A stretch of 64,000 bases of DNA from Bacillota bacterium. Lineage in GTDB: Bacteria; Bacillota; Desulfotomaculia; Desulfotomaculales; VENG01. The first letter of the stretch is position 1. Every line of letters begins with the position of its first letter. Of the stretch, positions 15,702-24,594 are shown piece after piece. The translations under genes and the position numbers were made by a program. The stretch is taken from positions 1 to 64,000 of the forward strand of contig VENG01000013.1 in the NCBI GenBank assembly GCA_009711705.1, read 5' to 3'. The notes under the pieces were generated by a model. It searched no databases, had not been told where the DNA came from, and saw only the letters and a list, made by a program, of their open reading frames with translations.

Positions 15702-16558
15702 TACTTATCCGCCTTTATTGACTGGTTACGCCCATGCTTTTTCCTGTATTCCCGGTTCTTTTTACGTGCGCGAATGATTTCGGGATCAAAGTATCCGAGG
15801 CTAAGCGATTTTTTATCAGGATCATATTCGTTTACTTTGAACTTAAATCGATCCCCTATTCCCGGGCTTTTGCCGTTAGCCGGATAAGGTGCAATACCTA
15901 CAATCCCGGCCCTTATGGCCACGAAGATGTTTTTTTCGCCGAGGTGGACCACTTCACCTAAAACTTTATCTCCACGGGCATAGCGAATCTCTTGCCATGG
16001 GTCTACTGGTGAAACAGATATCATCCCGCTATCTCTGTCAATTTTTTCAATCGTTACCTTGACTCTTTGACCCTCATGATATATAGCATTCAAAGGAATG
16101 GACCTTGATGTACCGGCTCTTTTCCTGTCCAGGTCCACTAAAACGCCGCCTCCAAGGTCGAGCCCTACCCATATATCGGTCACAAACGTTACACAGGCCT
16201 CTATTTGTTGGCCTTCTTCCACCATTCTCAATATCCTTTCCCGGTATTGTTCCACTACTTCTCTGCGGGTGCAGGCCACCAAGTTTTTCTTTTTGTCAAT
16301 TCCTTTAATTATTACCCTCACTTCTTGACCGACGAAGTAATTCATCATTTTTTCATTGGGCAGACCTGTTTCACTAAAGGAGACTAACCCACGCACATCA
16401 TATGCTTCGTCAAATTCCACTTCCCAGGCCAGTTCCTGAAGTGTTTCTTGTTGAACCACGGCAACCACCGTGACATATGTTTCGCTGTTTCGGTCCTTTG
16501 CATCATAAAGTTTATCCCAAAATTCAACACCAAAGTTTTTTTCCGGTGACAATAGCAT
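15701..16558 (-). CDS. Protein with three S1 RNA-binding-type domains
   Basis: The 285-residue protein consists of consecutive S1/OB-type repeats: residues about 25-100 (EVRVIIKGIDKKKNLVACTRR), 110-185 (GQQIEACVTFVTDIWVGLDL, VKVTIEKIDRDSGMISVS) and 195-265 (GDKVLGEVVHLGEKNIFVAI to NEYDPDKKSLSLG), with a Lys/Arg tail. These normally bind single-stranded nucleic acid, as in ribosomal protein S1. Plasmid copies next to coupling-protein genes may bind single-stranded transfer DNA or mRNA; that is inference. The start ATG at 16558 follows GGGAGG. It is co-oriented with virD4, 26 bp apart. Confidence 0.75.
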   Translation of the reverse strand: MLLSPEKNFGVEFWDKLYDAKDRNSETYVTVVAVVQQETLQELAWEVEFDEAYDVRGLVSFSETGLPNEKMMNYFVGQEVRVIIKGIDKKKNLVACTRREVVEQYRERILRMVEEGQQIEACVTFVTDIWVGLDLGGGVLVDLDRKRAGTSRSIPLNAIYHEGQRVKVTIEKIDRDSGMISVSPVDPWQEIRYARGDKVLGEVVHLGEKNIFVAIRAGIVGIAPYPANGKSPGIGDRFKFKVNEYDPDKKSLSLGYFDPEIIRARKKNREYRKKHGRNQSIKADK

Positions 16559-16584
16559 TTTTCCAACCTCCCATGTTCTTTTAT

Positions 16585-18705
16585 TTAAGTTGCAGACCAG
16601 GTTTTAACCTGTCTATCAGTGACTTTATTAGATGGCTGTGGCAGCTCTTTTCCGGATGTTGCGTCATGATCATCCACCTCCGGGAGACTCACGTCAAATC
16701 CCCTGTGCGGTACCACCTCCTCCACCGGCAGCATGCCTAATTCCCAGATTTCTTTTGCCTGTGGTAACTCTACCCATCCTACTTTGCGAAGATATACCGG
16801 GTATGACCACTGCAGGAGTGCAATGCTATACCTGGGGTCTAAACGTAGGATCTCGTCTATTGTCATCAGCGGTCTTTCAATCACTGTCCGTTCCTTTTGC
16901 TTGAATTCAAAAAGGTGTCTGCCCGGAACAGTTAAATCCTCACTCACTTTTTCTATTTCTACTGCGGCACTGCCAACTAGTCCACTAAACATATGGGCTA
17001 ACTCTCTATCGCCTGGTGCCACACCAATTAGCATTACTGTGGGGCAGTTACCTAGAATTATCTTTGCATCATCATGGCCGTAAACAGATTCCAGTTGGGT
17101 AGGGGTTTGTAAAATCATTTGAATGTGTATCCTTTTACTCCTGGCCGTGGATATAATCTCGGGGAGTCCCGGTATCATACCCACGTTGGCAAATTCATCC
17201 CAAATGTTTCTGACACCGACGGGTAATTTTTGCCCGGGGCTTTTGAAAGCTAGTTTATCTAATCTCCTGAATATGAACTTGTAGAGTATAGACAGGATGG
17301 GCTTCAAGTAAACTCCTTCGCCACCGGTAGGAATAATTAGGAATAGCGCTGTCTTTTTCTGACCTAACTGGTTTAAGTCAATTTCCTGTTCCGACATCAT
17401 GGCTGCTAGAGGCGCTGTGGTGAGGTTCTTTAATACTGCAGTTAGGTTGGAAACTGCGTATTCATAGTTTTTCTTCACCACCCCCCTCCAGCGTTCATAA
17501 ATCATGGGGCTGATTTTGCCAGCTTTATGAGCTTCCCTAAAGCGTTCATCAAGTTTTTCCTCCGGCCAAGAGGCAAGGGTCATCAGGGAGCGCATGTGCT
17601 GCTGCTCTTCTGGGAAATCACCCTTTAAGAGCCCTATGAAGGCTTCCATCAGTTCCATGGCTTTGAGTGCAAAATAGGAGTCACTGCCGCTGGACGCGTT
17701 TTTAGAGAGTGTATCAATCATCTCTGAAATTTCAGCGTCGTCTCGGCATTCGATTACCGGGTCCCACCGGTGACTGTGTTCTGGCATCATGAAGTTTAGT
17801 ACCCATACGTTCTCGTATCCCTTTTCCTGGAGCCATTTGCCGACTGTGGCAAATAGCTCACCCTTTGGATCTATCACGATAATACTTTGGCCTTCTGCAA
17901 CCGCCGCTATGATATTTCCGATAACAATGCTGAAGGATTTACCGGAGCCGGTGCCGCCGTAAAATATAGCATGGGGTGCAGTTTTGGGTGTATCTTCAGG
18001 CATCTTATCGAAATTCACCCTGATGATCTTACCTTCCAACTCACCAATCACATTGCCACCTGGAAATTTGACTCGCATACTTTTGTTGGTTTCAGGCGGT
18101 ACCGGGGGGCCTAATTCACAGAAGTTTTTTACGTCTTTGAGACCGGCCCAGCGCGAAGTGCCGTATGCCGGGTTGTCTATTATTTTTAAGCCGTGAACTC
18201 GGTTGTAAGCGTTGGCTTTGTTTTGCCGCTTTTTTAAACGCCACCACATATAAGCGCCGGCTGCACCGGCACCGAAGAATGCATTGAGCCACAGCCATGT
18301 ATGTTTTATTTCAGGGTGAGACAGTGATTCCGATGGTTTTGTCAACCATGCCCAGCCGGTGCTTATCGGGTGTGACAGGTAATAAGGCATTAGCTTGGCA
18401 TGTGTTTCAGTTACCGCAGCTGCAGCTGCCGGTTTTTCTTCCGGCGAATCAAACATTGGTATGCTGTTCCAACTTGCGGCCGCATCATGCAGCCCTGCGG
18501 TGAAATTATGAATACTTGCGATGGTGTCATGAATACCAGCGGCTAAATTGCCCAGGGCCCAAACATCGGCAAAATAAAAAAGCGGCACGGCAATAGGGGT
18601 AATTCCCAGCGCCAGCGCAGCTTTTTTGTGCTCTTTAACCCAATTTTCTATTTGTTGACCATGAATTCCAACCAGTTTTGTATTATCCTTCGGCAGCCGT
18701 AACAC
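16585..18705 (-). CDS. virD4: Type IV secretion coupling protein (VirD4/TraG family)
   Basis: This 706-residue membrane ATPase links the relaxosome to the secretion channel. The N terminus has membrane segments (ALALGITPIAVPLFYFADVW and a second near residue 140). Walker A is GGTGSGKS near residue 250, followed by IIVIDPKGELF, and Walker B is IWDEFANVG, the classic VirD4 DEF motif; QTPTQLESVYG and an HMFSGLVG region follow. The start is GTG at 18703-18705, overlapping the upstream gene by 23 bp inside a GTAACACC/GGTGTTAC hairpin, so initiation is probably coupled. No relaxase partner is visible in the window. Confidence 0.92.
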   Translation of the reverse strand: MLRLPKDNTKLVGIHGQQIENWVKEHKKAALALGITPIAVPLFYFADVWALGNLAAGIHDTIASIHNFTAGLHDAAASWNSIPMFDSPEEKPAAAAAVTETHAKLMPYYLSHPISTGWAWLTKPSESLSHPEIKHTWLWLNAFFGAGAAGAYMWWRLKKRQNKANAYNRVHGLKIIDNPAYGTSRWAGLKDVKNFCELGPPVPPETNKSMRVKFPGGNVIGELEGKIIRVNFDKMPEDTPKTAPHAIFYGGTGSGKSFSIVIGNIIAAVAEGQSIIVIDPKGELFATVGKWLQEKGYENVWVLNFMMPEHSHRWDPVIECRDDAEISEMIDTLSKNASSGSDSYFALKAMELMEAFIGLLKGDFPEEQQHMRSLMTLASWPEEKLDERFREAHKAGKISPMIYERWRGVVKKNYEYAVSNLTAVLKNLTTAPLAAMMSEQEIDLNQLGQKKTALFLIIPTGGEGVYLKPILSILYKFIFRRLDKLAFKSPGQKLPVGVRNIWDEFANVGMIPGLPEIISTARSKRIHIQMILQTPTQLESVYGHDDAKIILGNCPTVMLIGVAPGDRELAHMFSGLVGSAAVEIEKVSEDLTVPGRHLFEFKQKERTVIERPLMTIDEILRLDPRYSIALLQWSYPVYLRKVGWVELPQAKEIWELGMLPVEEVVPHRGFDVSLPEVDDHDATSGKELPQPSNKVTDRQVKTWSAT

Positions 18706-19075
18706 CCCCGGTGTTACCAGGCGGCGTAATGCGTACAGCTATTTTGTCCTTCACGCCCAGGCTTTCCAGAATGTTTTTGCCGATATAAATTACTCCTAGT
18801 TCGCCTTTTTCAGTAATGTCTTCGGAAAAACGAACCTTCTTTGCTGTTTCTTTGTCCCAAACAACTTTGGTAGTATAACTGCCCTTATTGGATTCTTGGA
18901 AAAATGTTTTGTCCGGGGCCAGTTGAACTAATAACTCATCCCCAATGTTCATTTGCTCCACTGCCTGTATGGTCAAATATAGCCTACCGATGCGGTCCAT
19001 GTTCTCTTTGAAACATGCTTTGCATTTGGTGGTTTTTTTAAGGCGCATTATGAATTCCATAACTTCTGCTTCCAA
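18683..19075 (-). CDS. Hypothetical protein encoded with the coupling protein
   Basis: The 130-residue protein has an N-terminal CKAC pair and a mostly beta remainder (MNIGDELLVQLAPDK, ELGVIYIGKNILESLGVKDKIAVRI) that resembles SpoVT/AbrB-like or other small beta folds, without a firm match. It starts at TTG 19075 with GGGAGG 8 nt upstream, the SD lying inside the last codons of topB. It overlaps virD4 by 23 bp, so it is likely co-translated with it. Confidence 0.5.
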   Translation of the reverse strand: MEAEVMEFIMRLKKTTKCKACFKENMDRIGRLYLTIQAVEQMNIGDELLVQLAPDKTFFQESNKGSYTTKVVWDKETAKKVRFSEDITEKGELGVIYIGKNILESLGVKDKIAVRITPPGNTGGVTAAEG

Positions 19076-19080
19076 GGTTA

Positions 19081-21459
19081 CTACCTCCCGTTAAATTTAA
19101 AATTCACTTTGCCGTCCTGTCCAAGTACCAGGGCCGCGTCGAATTTTTTACCGGACTTTGCCTTAAATCCTTTTATGAGGCCAGTCTTACCAGTTTGCAT
19201 CAGCTCTTGGGCTTGTTTTGCGGTAATTTTTTTACCGGCTATTTGTTTCCATACTGCAAATTTGCACCCTTGTTCCCGATACCCGCTGCAGCTGTATCCT
19301 TTTGCTGTCTCCATGACTTCCTTGCCGCAGAGCGGGCATTTGCCAAAAGCTTTTTTACTGCTTTCTTTTTGTGGGCCATTGTCGAACTGGAATTCCACTT
19401 TCCCGTTTTCCAGCTTTAGAACGGCGTCAAATTTGCTGCCTTTTTTAGATTTAAAGCCTTTTATTACACTGGTTTTCCCTTTCTCCAGCAGCGCTTTAGC
19501 CTGAGTGCGGGTTATTTTCTTACCGGCAATCTCTTTCCAGATTATAAATTTACAGCCTTGTTCCTTGTAGCCGCTGCAGCCAAAACCTTTTTTGCCTTCG
19601 AGCACATCTTTTTCGCAAAAGGGGCACTTGCCCAGTGCATCATTAGCCTGCTGAGGCATACTGGCGGCCTCCTGGTTCCGTGTATTTTCAACAATTTCCC
19701 TGGTCAATTCGGTGATACCGGCCATAAATTCCTTGGGATCAGCCGTTCCTTGTTCAATATCGGCCAGGGTTTTCTCCCACTGGCCTGTGGTTTCAGCGCT
19801 TTTGATTATTTCCGGCACCAGGTCGATAAGAGCTTCGCCTTTTTCCGTAGGTACCAAGGTTTTCTTTTTGCGCTCGATGTAGCCCACGTTTATAAGCCGG
19901 TCTATTATAGCTGCCCGGGTGGCCGGTGTGCCCAGGCCGTGGCCTTTCATGGCTGCTTTGAGCTCTTTATCGTCCAGTAATCTGCTTGCCCCTTCCATAG
20001 CCGCCAGCAAACTTGCCTCTGTGTAACGCTTGGGTGGTTGAGTCTGTTTTTCTTTAACCTCGGTCTTTTGGGTGTTCATTGCCTCGTTTTGTGACAGGGG
20101 CGGCATTGTACCGGCGTTATCATCATTTTCACTTTCCTTTTCCGGTGAGTACACGGCTTTCCAGCCCTGATCCAATTCCACTTTGCCGGTGGTGAGAAAG
20201 GTTTCTCCGGCTGCCTCGGTAACCACCCTGGTCTGCTTATACCGTGCCGGTGGGTAAAAGATAGCCAGGAAACGACGAACCACCAGGTCGTAAATCTTAA
20301 GTTCGTCGGGTGTCAGTATGCCAAAGTCAGGCTTAGTTTCCGTGGGAATTAGTGCTGTATGGTCGGTAACCTTGCTGTTATCAACGTATCGCTTACCTGG
20401 AATACTGGCTTTTTGTGCTGTGGTAACAAACGGTGTGTATCCACTCACACCGGCCAGGGCAGTGAGACGGCCCGGTATTGTCCCGGCCAGGTCTTTAGTC
20501 ATATACCGGCTGTCTGTACGGGGATAAGTCAGCAATTTTCTAGTCTCGTACAACGCCTGGGCAACAGAGAGGGTCTTGCTTGCCGAAAATCCAAATTTTT
20601 TGTTAGCCTCTTTCTGCAGGTCATTCAGGTTAAATAACATCTGAGGCTGTTCGGAAGTGTCTTTTTGTTTTATCTCCCTGATTTTAGCCGGTTGGCCGGT
20701 TACCTTACTTTCCACAGCCCTGGCGTCTTCCACGGCAGAAAAGCGGTTCTGGTCGCCTTTGAACCATTTGCCCGTATAGGTCTGTCCATCTTCTTTGGCA
20801 AACTGAGCGTGCAATTCCCAGAACGGGGTGGGTGCAAAGTTTCTGATTTCACGTTCCCGGTTGACGATTAACGCCAGGGTGGGAGTTTGCACCCGGCCAA
20901 CCGAGAGCAGGTTATTGTGCCTTACCGTAAAGGCTCTGGTACCGTTAATGCCGATAAGCCAATCTGCTCTACTGCGGGCCTCCGCTGCGTAAGCCAGGCA
21001 GTCAAAATCTGTACCGGGACGCAGGTTTTCAAATCCTTTTTTTACTGCTCCCGATGTTGTTTCCGACAACCACAGACGCTTAAAGGGCTTCTTGCTGCCG
21101 GTCAGCCGGTAAATATAGCGGAATATCAGTTCCCCTTCGCGCCCAGCATCCGTGGCACAGATAAGCTCTTTGATATCGGACCGGTTAACCAGTTCCTTAA
21201 CTACTTTGAACTGCTTTATTGTTTTCGAATTAGGTTTTAGTTTAAATCTTTCCGGCAGAATGGGAAGCGTGCTAAGATTCCATTTCTTAAGGCTCTGATC
21301 ATAATGCTCGGGCCCGGCCAGTTCCACCAGGTGTCCTATGGCCCAGGTGACCACGTAGTCATTGTTTTCCAGATAGCCGTCTTTATTTTTAAATTGTCCC
21401 AGCGCTCCGGCCAGGTCCCGGGCAACTGAGGGTTTTTCAGCTAAGACTAAACTCTTTAT
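19081..21459 (-). CDS. topB: DNA topoisomerase III, with apparent AUA start codon
   Basis: The protein is about 792 residues. The TOPRIM domain begins KSLVLAEKPSVARDLAG and contains DAGREGELI; the type IA core has AEARSRADWLIGIN, SVGRVQTPTLALIV and the catalytic tyrosine in LLTYPRTDSRY. The C terminus holds two tandem CPFC/CPLC four-cysteine modules, each followed by an IAGKKIT-GK repeat. It decatenates replication or transfer intermediates. Family members start with Met directly before KSLVLAEKP, but here that codon is ATA (21457-21459), preceded by AAAGGAAG with 9 nt spacing and with no ATG, GTG or TTG nearby. A GTG at 21546 lies well inside the upstream gene and lacks family similarity. 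Confidence 0.9.
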   Translation of the reverse strand: MKSLVLAEKPSVARDLAGALGQFKNKDGYLENNDYVVTWAIGHLVELAGPEHYDQSLKKWNLSTLPILPERFKLKPNSKTIKQFKVVKELVNRSDIKELICATDAGREGELIFRYIYRLTGSKKPFKRLWLSETTSGAVKKGFENLRPGTDFDCLAYAAEARSRADWLIGINGTRAFTVRHNNLLSVGRVQTPTLALIVNREREIRNFAPTPFWELHAQFAKEDGQTYTGKWFKGDQNRFSAVEDARAVESKVTGQPAKIREIKQKDTSEQPQMLFNLNDLQKEANKKFGFSASKTLSVAQALYETRKLLTYPRTDSRYMTKDLAGTIPGRLTALAGVSGYTPFVTTAQKASIPGKRYVDNSKVTDHTALIPTETKPDFGILTPDELKIYDLVVRRFLAIFYPPARYKQTRVVTEAAGETFLTTGKVELDQGWKAVYSPEKESENDDNAGTMPPLSQNEAMNTQKTEVKEKQTQPPKRYTEASLLAAMEGASRLLDDKELKAAMKGHGLGTPATRAAIIDRLINVGYIERKKKTLVPTEKGEALIDLVPEIIKSAETTGQWEKTLADIEQGTADPKEFMAGITELTREIVENTRNQEAASMPQQANDALGKCPFCEKDVLEGKKGFGCSGYKEQGCKFIIWKEIAGKKITRTQAKALLEKGKTSVIKGFKSKKGSKFDAVLKLENGKVEFQFDNGPQKESSKKAFGKCPLCGKEVMETAKGYSCSGYREQGCKFAVWKQIAGKKITAKQAQELMQTGKTGLIKGFKAKSGKKFDAALVLGQDGKVNFKFNGR

Positions 21460-21468
21460 GGTAAAACA

Positions 21469-21476
21469 CTTCCTTT
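21469..21476 (-). promoter_or_regulatory. Ribosome binding site that points to the AUA start of topB
   Basis: AAAGGAAG lies 9 nt before ATA at 21459. It starts just after the stop codon of the replication gene (21479-21481), so it is placed to serve topB only. Confidence 0.6.
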
Positions 21477-21478
21477 CG

Positions 21479-22468
21479 TCAGCCTGCGTACAGATCTCTA
21501 TAAAATTCCTTATCACTTTTCTCCTGTTCTCTTTTCTCCCTTTCACTGGGGTTACTATTTTTAACTAGATCTTCTTTGACGATATTGCCCGCTATGGTTT
21601 CCACAAGTTTTAAGTAATTGCTCCTAACCTTACCTTCTTGCTCCATTTGGTTTGCCCTTTTTATAGCCTGTTGGACTTGGACTGCGTTTGCGCCGGTATT
21701 TTGACAAATCTGCTGGATAACTAATTTTACACCCAACGATTCTTGTTGTTCTGTATCATCAGCATATTTATTAGGTAAATCGTTAATGGCTTCTCCATCC
21801 ATCAATCCATCACCAATGTTTTCCTCCAAGGTAATATTATCTTTGTTTGAAGATGGATGGTTGGAAGGATATATCTCTGTAGTAATCTCTGTAGTAATCT
21901 CTGGTATTGCTTGTCCATTTTGTAATGTTCGATTGTCCAAATTGGAGGTTCCATTGTACATTTTGGACAATGCATTGTCCTTTTCGAACATTCGATTGTC
22001 AGCTACTGATTTGCCTTCTTCTAACCCAAGGAGTTCCACCTTATAATCTTGTAAAACATAACCGATTTTCATTAGGTCACTGTTAATTTTTACAAGGTTT
22101 ACACGGTATTGAGTTGTCCTATCCCATTTACGTTCCGGATTCGTTCTTTGATCTAACCAGCCTTTGTCAGTAAGAAACTTGATATGGCGCCTGATAGTGT
22201 TATGGGCAAGGTTAAGCATAGTTTCTTCGGATAATTCTTCAGCGCTTTTGTATATCCAGCCATTGCTTGGCTTGATATTGATTTCTTCATCGTCCACTTT
22301 GGCCCGGGCTTTTTCTTCTGTGATAAACTTATCAAAATCTTGAACTCGCTCACTCCAGTAAATAAATTGGTTTAAAATAATGCTCTTTATCATATCACCT
22401 GTAAGTGCGACGAATTCCTCTTTTACGACTACTCGCTTAAGTTTGTTAAATATTTTGCCACTAACCAT
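21479..22468 (-). CDS. Winged-helix plasmid replication initiator / replisome organiser
   Basis: The 329-residue protein has an N-terminal winged-helix region (VALTGDMIKSIILNQFIYW, LSEETMLNLAHNTIRRHIKFLTDKGWL) typical of Firmicute plasmid and phage replication proteins that bind the origin. A polar linker follows, then a DnaD-like helical domain (LGVKLVIQQICQNTGANAVQVQQAI). The linker contains repeats of the type EITTEI. ATG at 22468 has GGGGG 6 nt upstream. Replication is the likely role because topB follows with only a short gap. The true origin could be the iteron array at 23053-24288. Confidence 0.7.
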   Translation of the reverse strand: MVSGKIFNKLKRVVVKEEFVALTGDMIKSIILNQFIYWSERVQDFDKFITEEKARAKVDDEEINIKPSNGWIYKSAEELSEETMLNLAHNTIRRHIKFLTDKGWLDQRTNPERKWDRTTQYRVNLVKINSDLMKIGYVLQDYKVELLGLEEGKSVADNRMFEKDNALSKMYNGTSNLDNRTLQNGQAIPEITTEITTEIYPSNHPSSNKDNITLEENIGDGLMDGEAINDLPNKYADDTEQQESLGVKLVIQQICQNTGANAVQVQQAIKRANQMEQEGKVRSNYLKLVETIAGNIVKEDLVKNSNPSEREKREQEKSDKEFYRDLYAG

Positions 22469-22480
22469 CAAGATCCCCCA

Positions 22481-22807
22481 CTATTCCACCGCGTTAATTG
22501 CGGTCGGCAGGCTATATATCCGCACAGGAATGCCAAGTTCTTCAGCTAGCTGTTTTTCCTGCAGGCATCCACTGGAGTTCCACCAATGCCCTGTAAGCCA
22601 CAGTTCTTCACACACCGATAAAAGCCGTAAACAACACCTCATGATATTCTTCCTTTCCTCAGGCTCGCGAAAATAACAAAAGTTTAATACAGGCGAAACC
22701 GGCACCACTTCCGGGTGCCGGTTCACAATTTCCCTTGCTATTTGCTTGGCTTTTTGATAATTGCCGGCTGGATCCGAAACAACCGGGTGTGCTAAGTAAA
22801 CCAGCAT
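22481..22807 (-). CDS. Nucleoside 2-deoxyribosyltransferase-like protein (DUF4406/DUF7768 type)
   Basis: The 108-residue protein begins MLVYLAHPV and continues with NYQKAKQIAREIVNRHPEVVPVSP, a Rossmann-like opening seen in small deoxyribosyltransferase-like proteins of phages and plasmids, and contains CEELWLTGHWWNSSGCLQE, whose WxxS-GCxxE arrangement resembles the active-site loop with the catalytic Glu. Substrate unknown. ATG at 22807 follows AGGAGAG. Confidence 0.65.
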   Translation of the reverse strand: MLVYLAHPVVSDPAGNYQKAKQIAREIVNRHPEVVPVSPVLNFCYFREPEERKNIMRCCLRLLSVCEELWLTGHWWNSSGCLQEKQLAEELGIPVRIYSLPTAINAVE

Positions 22808-22839
22808 ATTGTCTCTCCTCCAATGCCTATATTTTTTTG

Positions 22840-23142
22840 CTATATATCCAAAAATACTGTGGGATCAATTGTGTTTTTTTGACTGTTCGTATTATCTTCT
22901 TGCTCAATAACTCGGTCTGGTTTTTCCCATTGCCCACCTTTTTTTAAATTATGCTTGATTTCCTGAAGTTCTCGTTTTATTTCTCCCATGGTCTCTGTCA
23001 TCTTCCGACCTTGCTCTAACCATTCCCTGGCCACCCGGCTTCGTTCTCCGTCGGGGTATGAAAAAATCGGGTGGTCAAATGGAAGTCTTAGCGGCAACAT
23101 CCTTGTATTACAGCTTTTATCCCTACTCCTACCTGACTTCAC
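22840..23142 (-). CDS. Small DNA-binding candidate (ParR-like)
   Basis: The 100-residue protein has an N-terminal basic segment with MLPLRLPFDHPIF, then ERSRVAREWLEQG, which could form a ribbon-helix-helix, followed by a helical MGEIKRELQEIKHNLKKGG and a disordered tail. Its 5' end overlaps the first iteron array and a truncated second copy of its first codons is found in the second array. A ParM-type actin gene lies nearby. ParR proteins bind tandem centromere repeats and cap ParM filaments, so this is the natural candidate. The assignment is inference from context, as the sequence match is weak. Confidence 0.45.
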   Translation of the reverse strand: MKSGRSRDKSCNTRMLPLRLPFDHPIFSYPDGERSRVAREWLEQGRKMTETMGEIKRELQEIKHNLKKGGQWEKPDRVIEQEDNTNSQKNTIDPTVFLDI

Positions 23143-23366
23143 GCGCTATTCACCACCCTTCGTGTAATACAACAAAATATAAATCTGTATTACCGGGAAA
23201 TTCCTACTGCCCGTTGACTTTGCACCAGTTTTGAATTGAAAGTGTAATACAGTCAAGTAGACTGCTTTGAATGTGTGTATTACATTTTTAATCAAATTCA
23301 CGCTTAGGCCTTGCGGTGTCTGCTTTTACCCTGTATTACAGCTAACATTGAATGAAAGATAAATTG
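23053..23366. repeat. Iteron array, copy 1 (direct repeat with 23975-24288)
   Basis: Six TGTAWTACM elements: 23104-23112, 23163-23171, 23186-23194, 23243-23251, 23276-23284 and 23332-23340. The roughly 312-bp unit is about 90% identical by eye to copy 2, with nearly identical element spacing. Iterons like these serve as plasmid origins or as centromeres. The core is palindromic, so each element could bind a dimer. Confidence 0.85.
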
Positions 23367-23441
23367 TTTACATTTTCCTAAAGTGAAATGCAATAATGTC
23401 ACTAAAACTGTACATATTTATCCTCGGGAGGATATTTCATT

Positions 23442-23951
23442 ATGGAGTTATATTGGCTTACCCAAGCAGCCGCTTATTGGTCCCTTGTTTTATTTCTCAT
23501 ACCATTAAGGTACATCAAGGAATTTTTGGTATTCGCATTTTTGGGTGGATTTATTTATACCTGGGCTGTGCAATTACTAGCTGTGCATATTCTTGGACTT
23601 TGGTACTATAAGCCTGATATTTTCACCCTCTGGGGTATACCAGTTTTTTTTGTCCTGAGTTGGTTTGCCGTAACCCTTATTTATGGCTACTTACTGTTCG
23701 AGTATCCTAGGAACCAAATTTGGATTATAGCTTTCTTTGTTGCATGGGCAACCTTAATGAACATTTTTGCTAAAAGACTCAGTCAAATTTTTATGCCAGC
23801 CTGGAGTATTCCAGAAACCTTGATGTTTGCTATATTTTCTCATGTATTACTATTGTACGCGTTCAAAAACATGCATAATGTTGAGGAGTTAGGGGCTAAG
23901 GAATATATGGTTAAGTTTTCGCTATCGGTTTTAAAAAACAAAAAGGATTAG
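23442..23951 (+). CDS. CBO0543-family membrane protein
   Basis: This 169-residue integral membrane protein has about five hydrophobic helices (QAAAYWSLVLFLIPL, EFLVFAFLGGFIYTW, WGIPVFFVLSWFAVTLIYGY, IAFFVAWATLMNIF, FSHVLLLYAF). It resembles the CBO0543 family of Clostridia and Bacilli, whose function is unknown. ATG at 23442 follows GGGAGG by 12 nt. It is one of only two confident plus-strand genes and is sandwiched between the two iteron copies, suggesting arrival with, or after, the duplication. Confidence 0.7.
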   Translation: MELYWLTQAAAYWSLVLFLIPLRYIKEFLVFAFLGGFIYTWAVQLLAVHILGLWYYKPDIFTLWGIPVFFVLSWFAVTLIYGYLLFEYPRNQIWIIAFFVAWATLMNIFAKRLSQIFMPAWSIPETLMFAIFSHVLLLYAFKNMHNVEELGAKEYMVKFSLSVLKNKKD

Positions 23952-23974
23952 TGTGCACCCGACAGCGCTCACCA

Positions 23975-24065
23975 TGGGGATATGAAAAAACCGGGTGGTC
24001 AAATGAAGTCTTAGCGGCAGTATCTTTGTATTACAGCTTTTGTCCTTACTCCTACCTGGCTTCAC
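23975..24065 (-). pseudogene. Truncated 5' copy of the ParR-like gene
   Basis: From GTG at 24065 the minus strand reads MKPGRSKDKSCNTKILPLRL, closely matching the first 20 residues of the 22840-23142 protein, then shifts frame and ends where the repeat ends. It shows that the repeat arose by duplicating the gene's 5' end together with its upstream iterons. Confidence 0.7.
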
Positions 24066-24288
24066 GGGCTATTTACCACCCTTCGTGTAATACCACAAAA
24101 TATAAATCTGTATTACCGGGGAATCTCTACTGCCCGTTGAATTTGCACCAGTTTTGAATTAAAAGTGTAATACAGGAAAGTAGACTGTTTTGATGTTGTA
24201 TTACATTTTTGAATCAAATTCACGCTTAGGCCTTGCAGTGTCTGCTTTTATCCTGTATTACAGCTTAACATTGAATGAAAGATAAATT
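23975..24288. repeat. Iteron array, copy 2
   Basis: Six TGTAWTACM elements at 24027-24035, 24086-24094, 24109-24117, 24166-24174, 24197-24205 and 24254-24262, with spacings of 59, 23, 57, 31 and 57 bp against 59, 23, 57, 33 and 56 bp in copy 1. Sequence between elements is also conserved. Confidence 0.85.
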
Positions 24289-24331
24289 TTTTATAATCCT
24301 GGCAGGCAAAATAGCTTAGTGCTAAAGATTG

Positions 24332-24568
24332 GGTGCGACCAACTTAAGCCATACTCCCACGTGGCTTCAAACCCTTTTCTTAGCCTTTTCTGTCACACCT
24401 GTTTTTACTTTTTGGTGTGACTGGGGCAAGCACACAGCCACACGGGATAAGGTCTGATTTAAGTGGTAAATGTCACACCACGCATTCTCTACACTTGGAA
24501 CTAATGTGACGATTTACAAAAAATTTTGTTCCTAAGCCTTGTAACACATGCATTTCCCTGGTCGCACC
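24332..24568. repeat. Inverted repeat pair and GTCACACC sites downstream of parM
   Basis: GGTGCGACCA (24332-24341) and its inverse TGGTCGCACC (24559-24568) flank 217 bp, with similarity extending outward (AAGAT). Inside, GTCACACC (24392-24399) and GGTGTGAC (24414-24421) form an inverted pair and TGTCACACCA recurs at 24471-24480. These look like protein-binding sites or the ends of a small non-coding insertion. No gene is present in 24289-24594. Confidence 0.5.
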
Positions 24569-24594
24569 ATCTTAAATATACTTTTTGTACCTCC

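Noticed and set aside
21460..21546. topB start at GTG 21546
   Set aside because: It lies inside the upstream gene, adds 29 residues with no family match, and the only well-placed SD points to ATA 21459.
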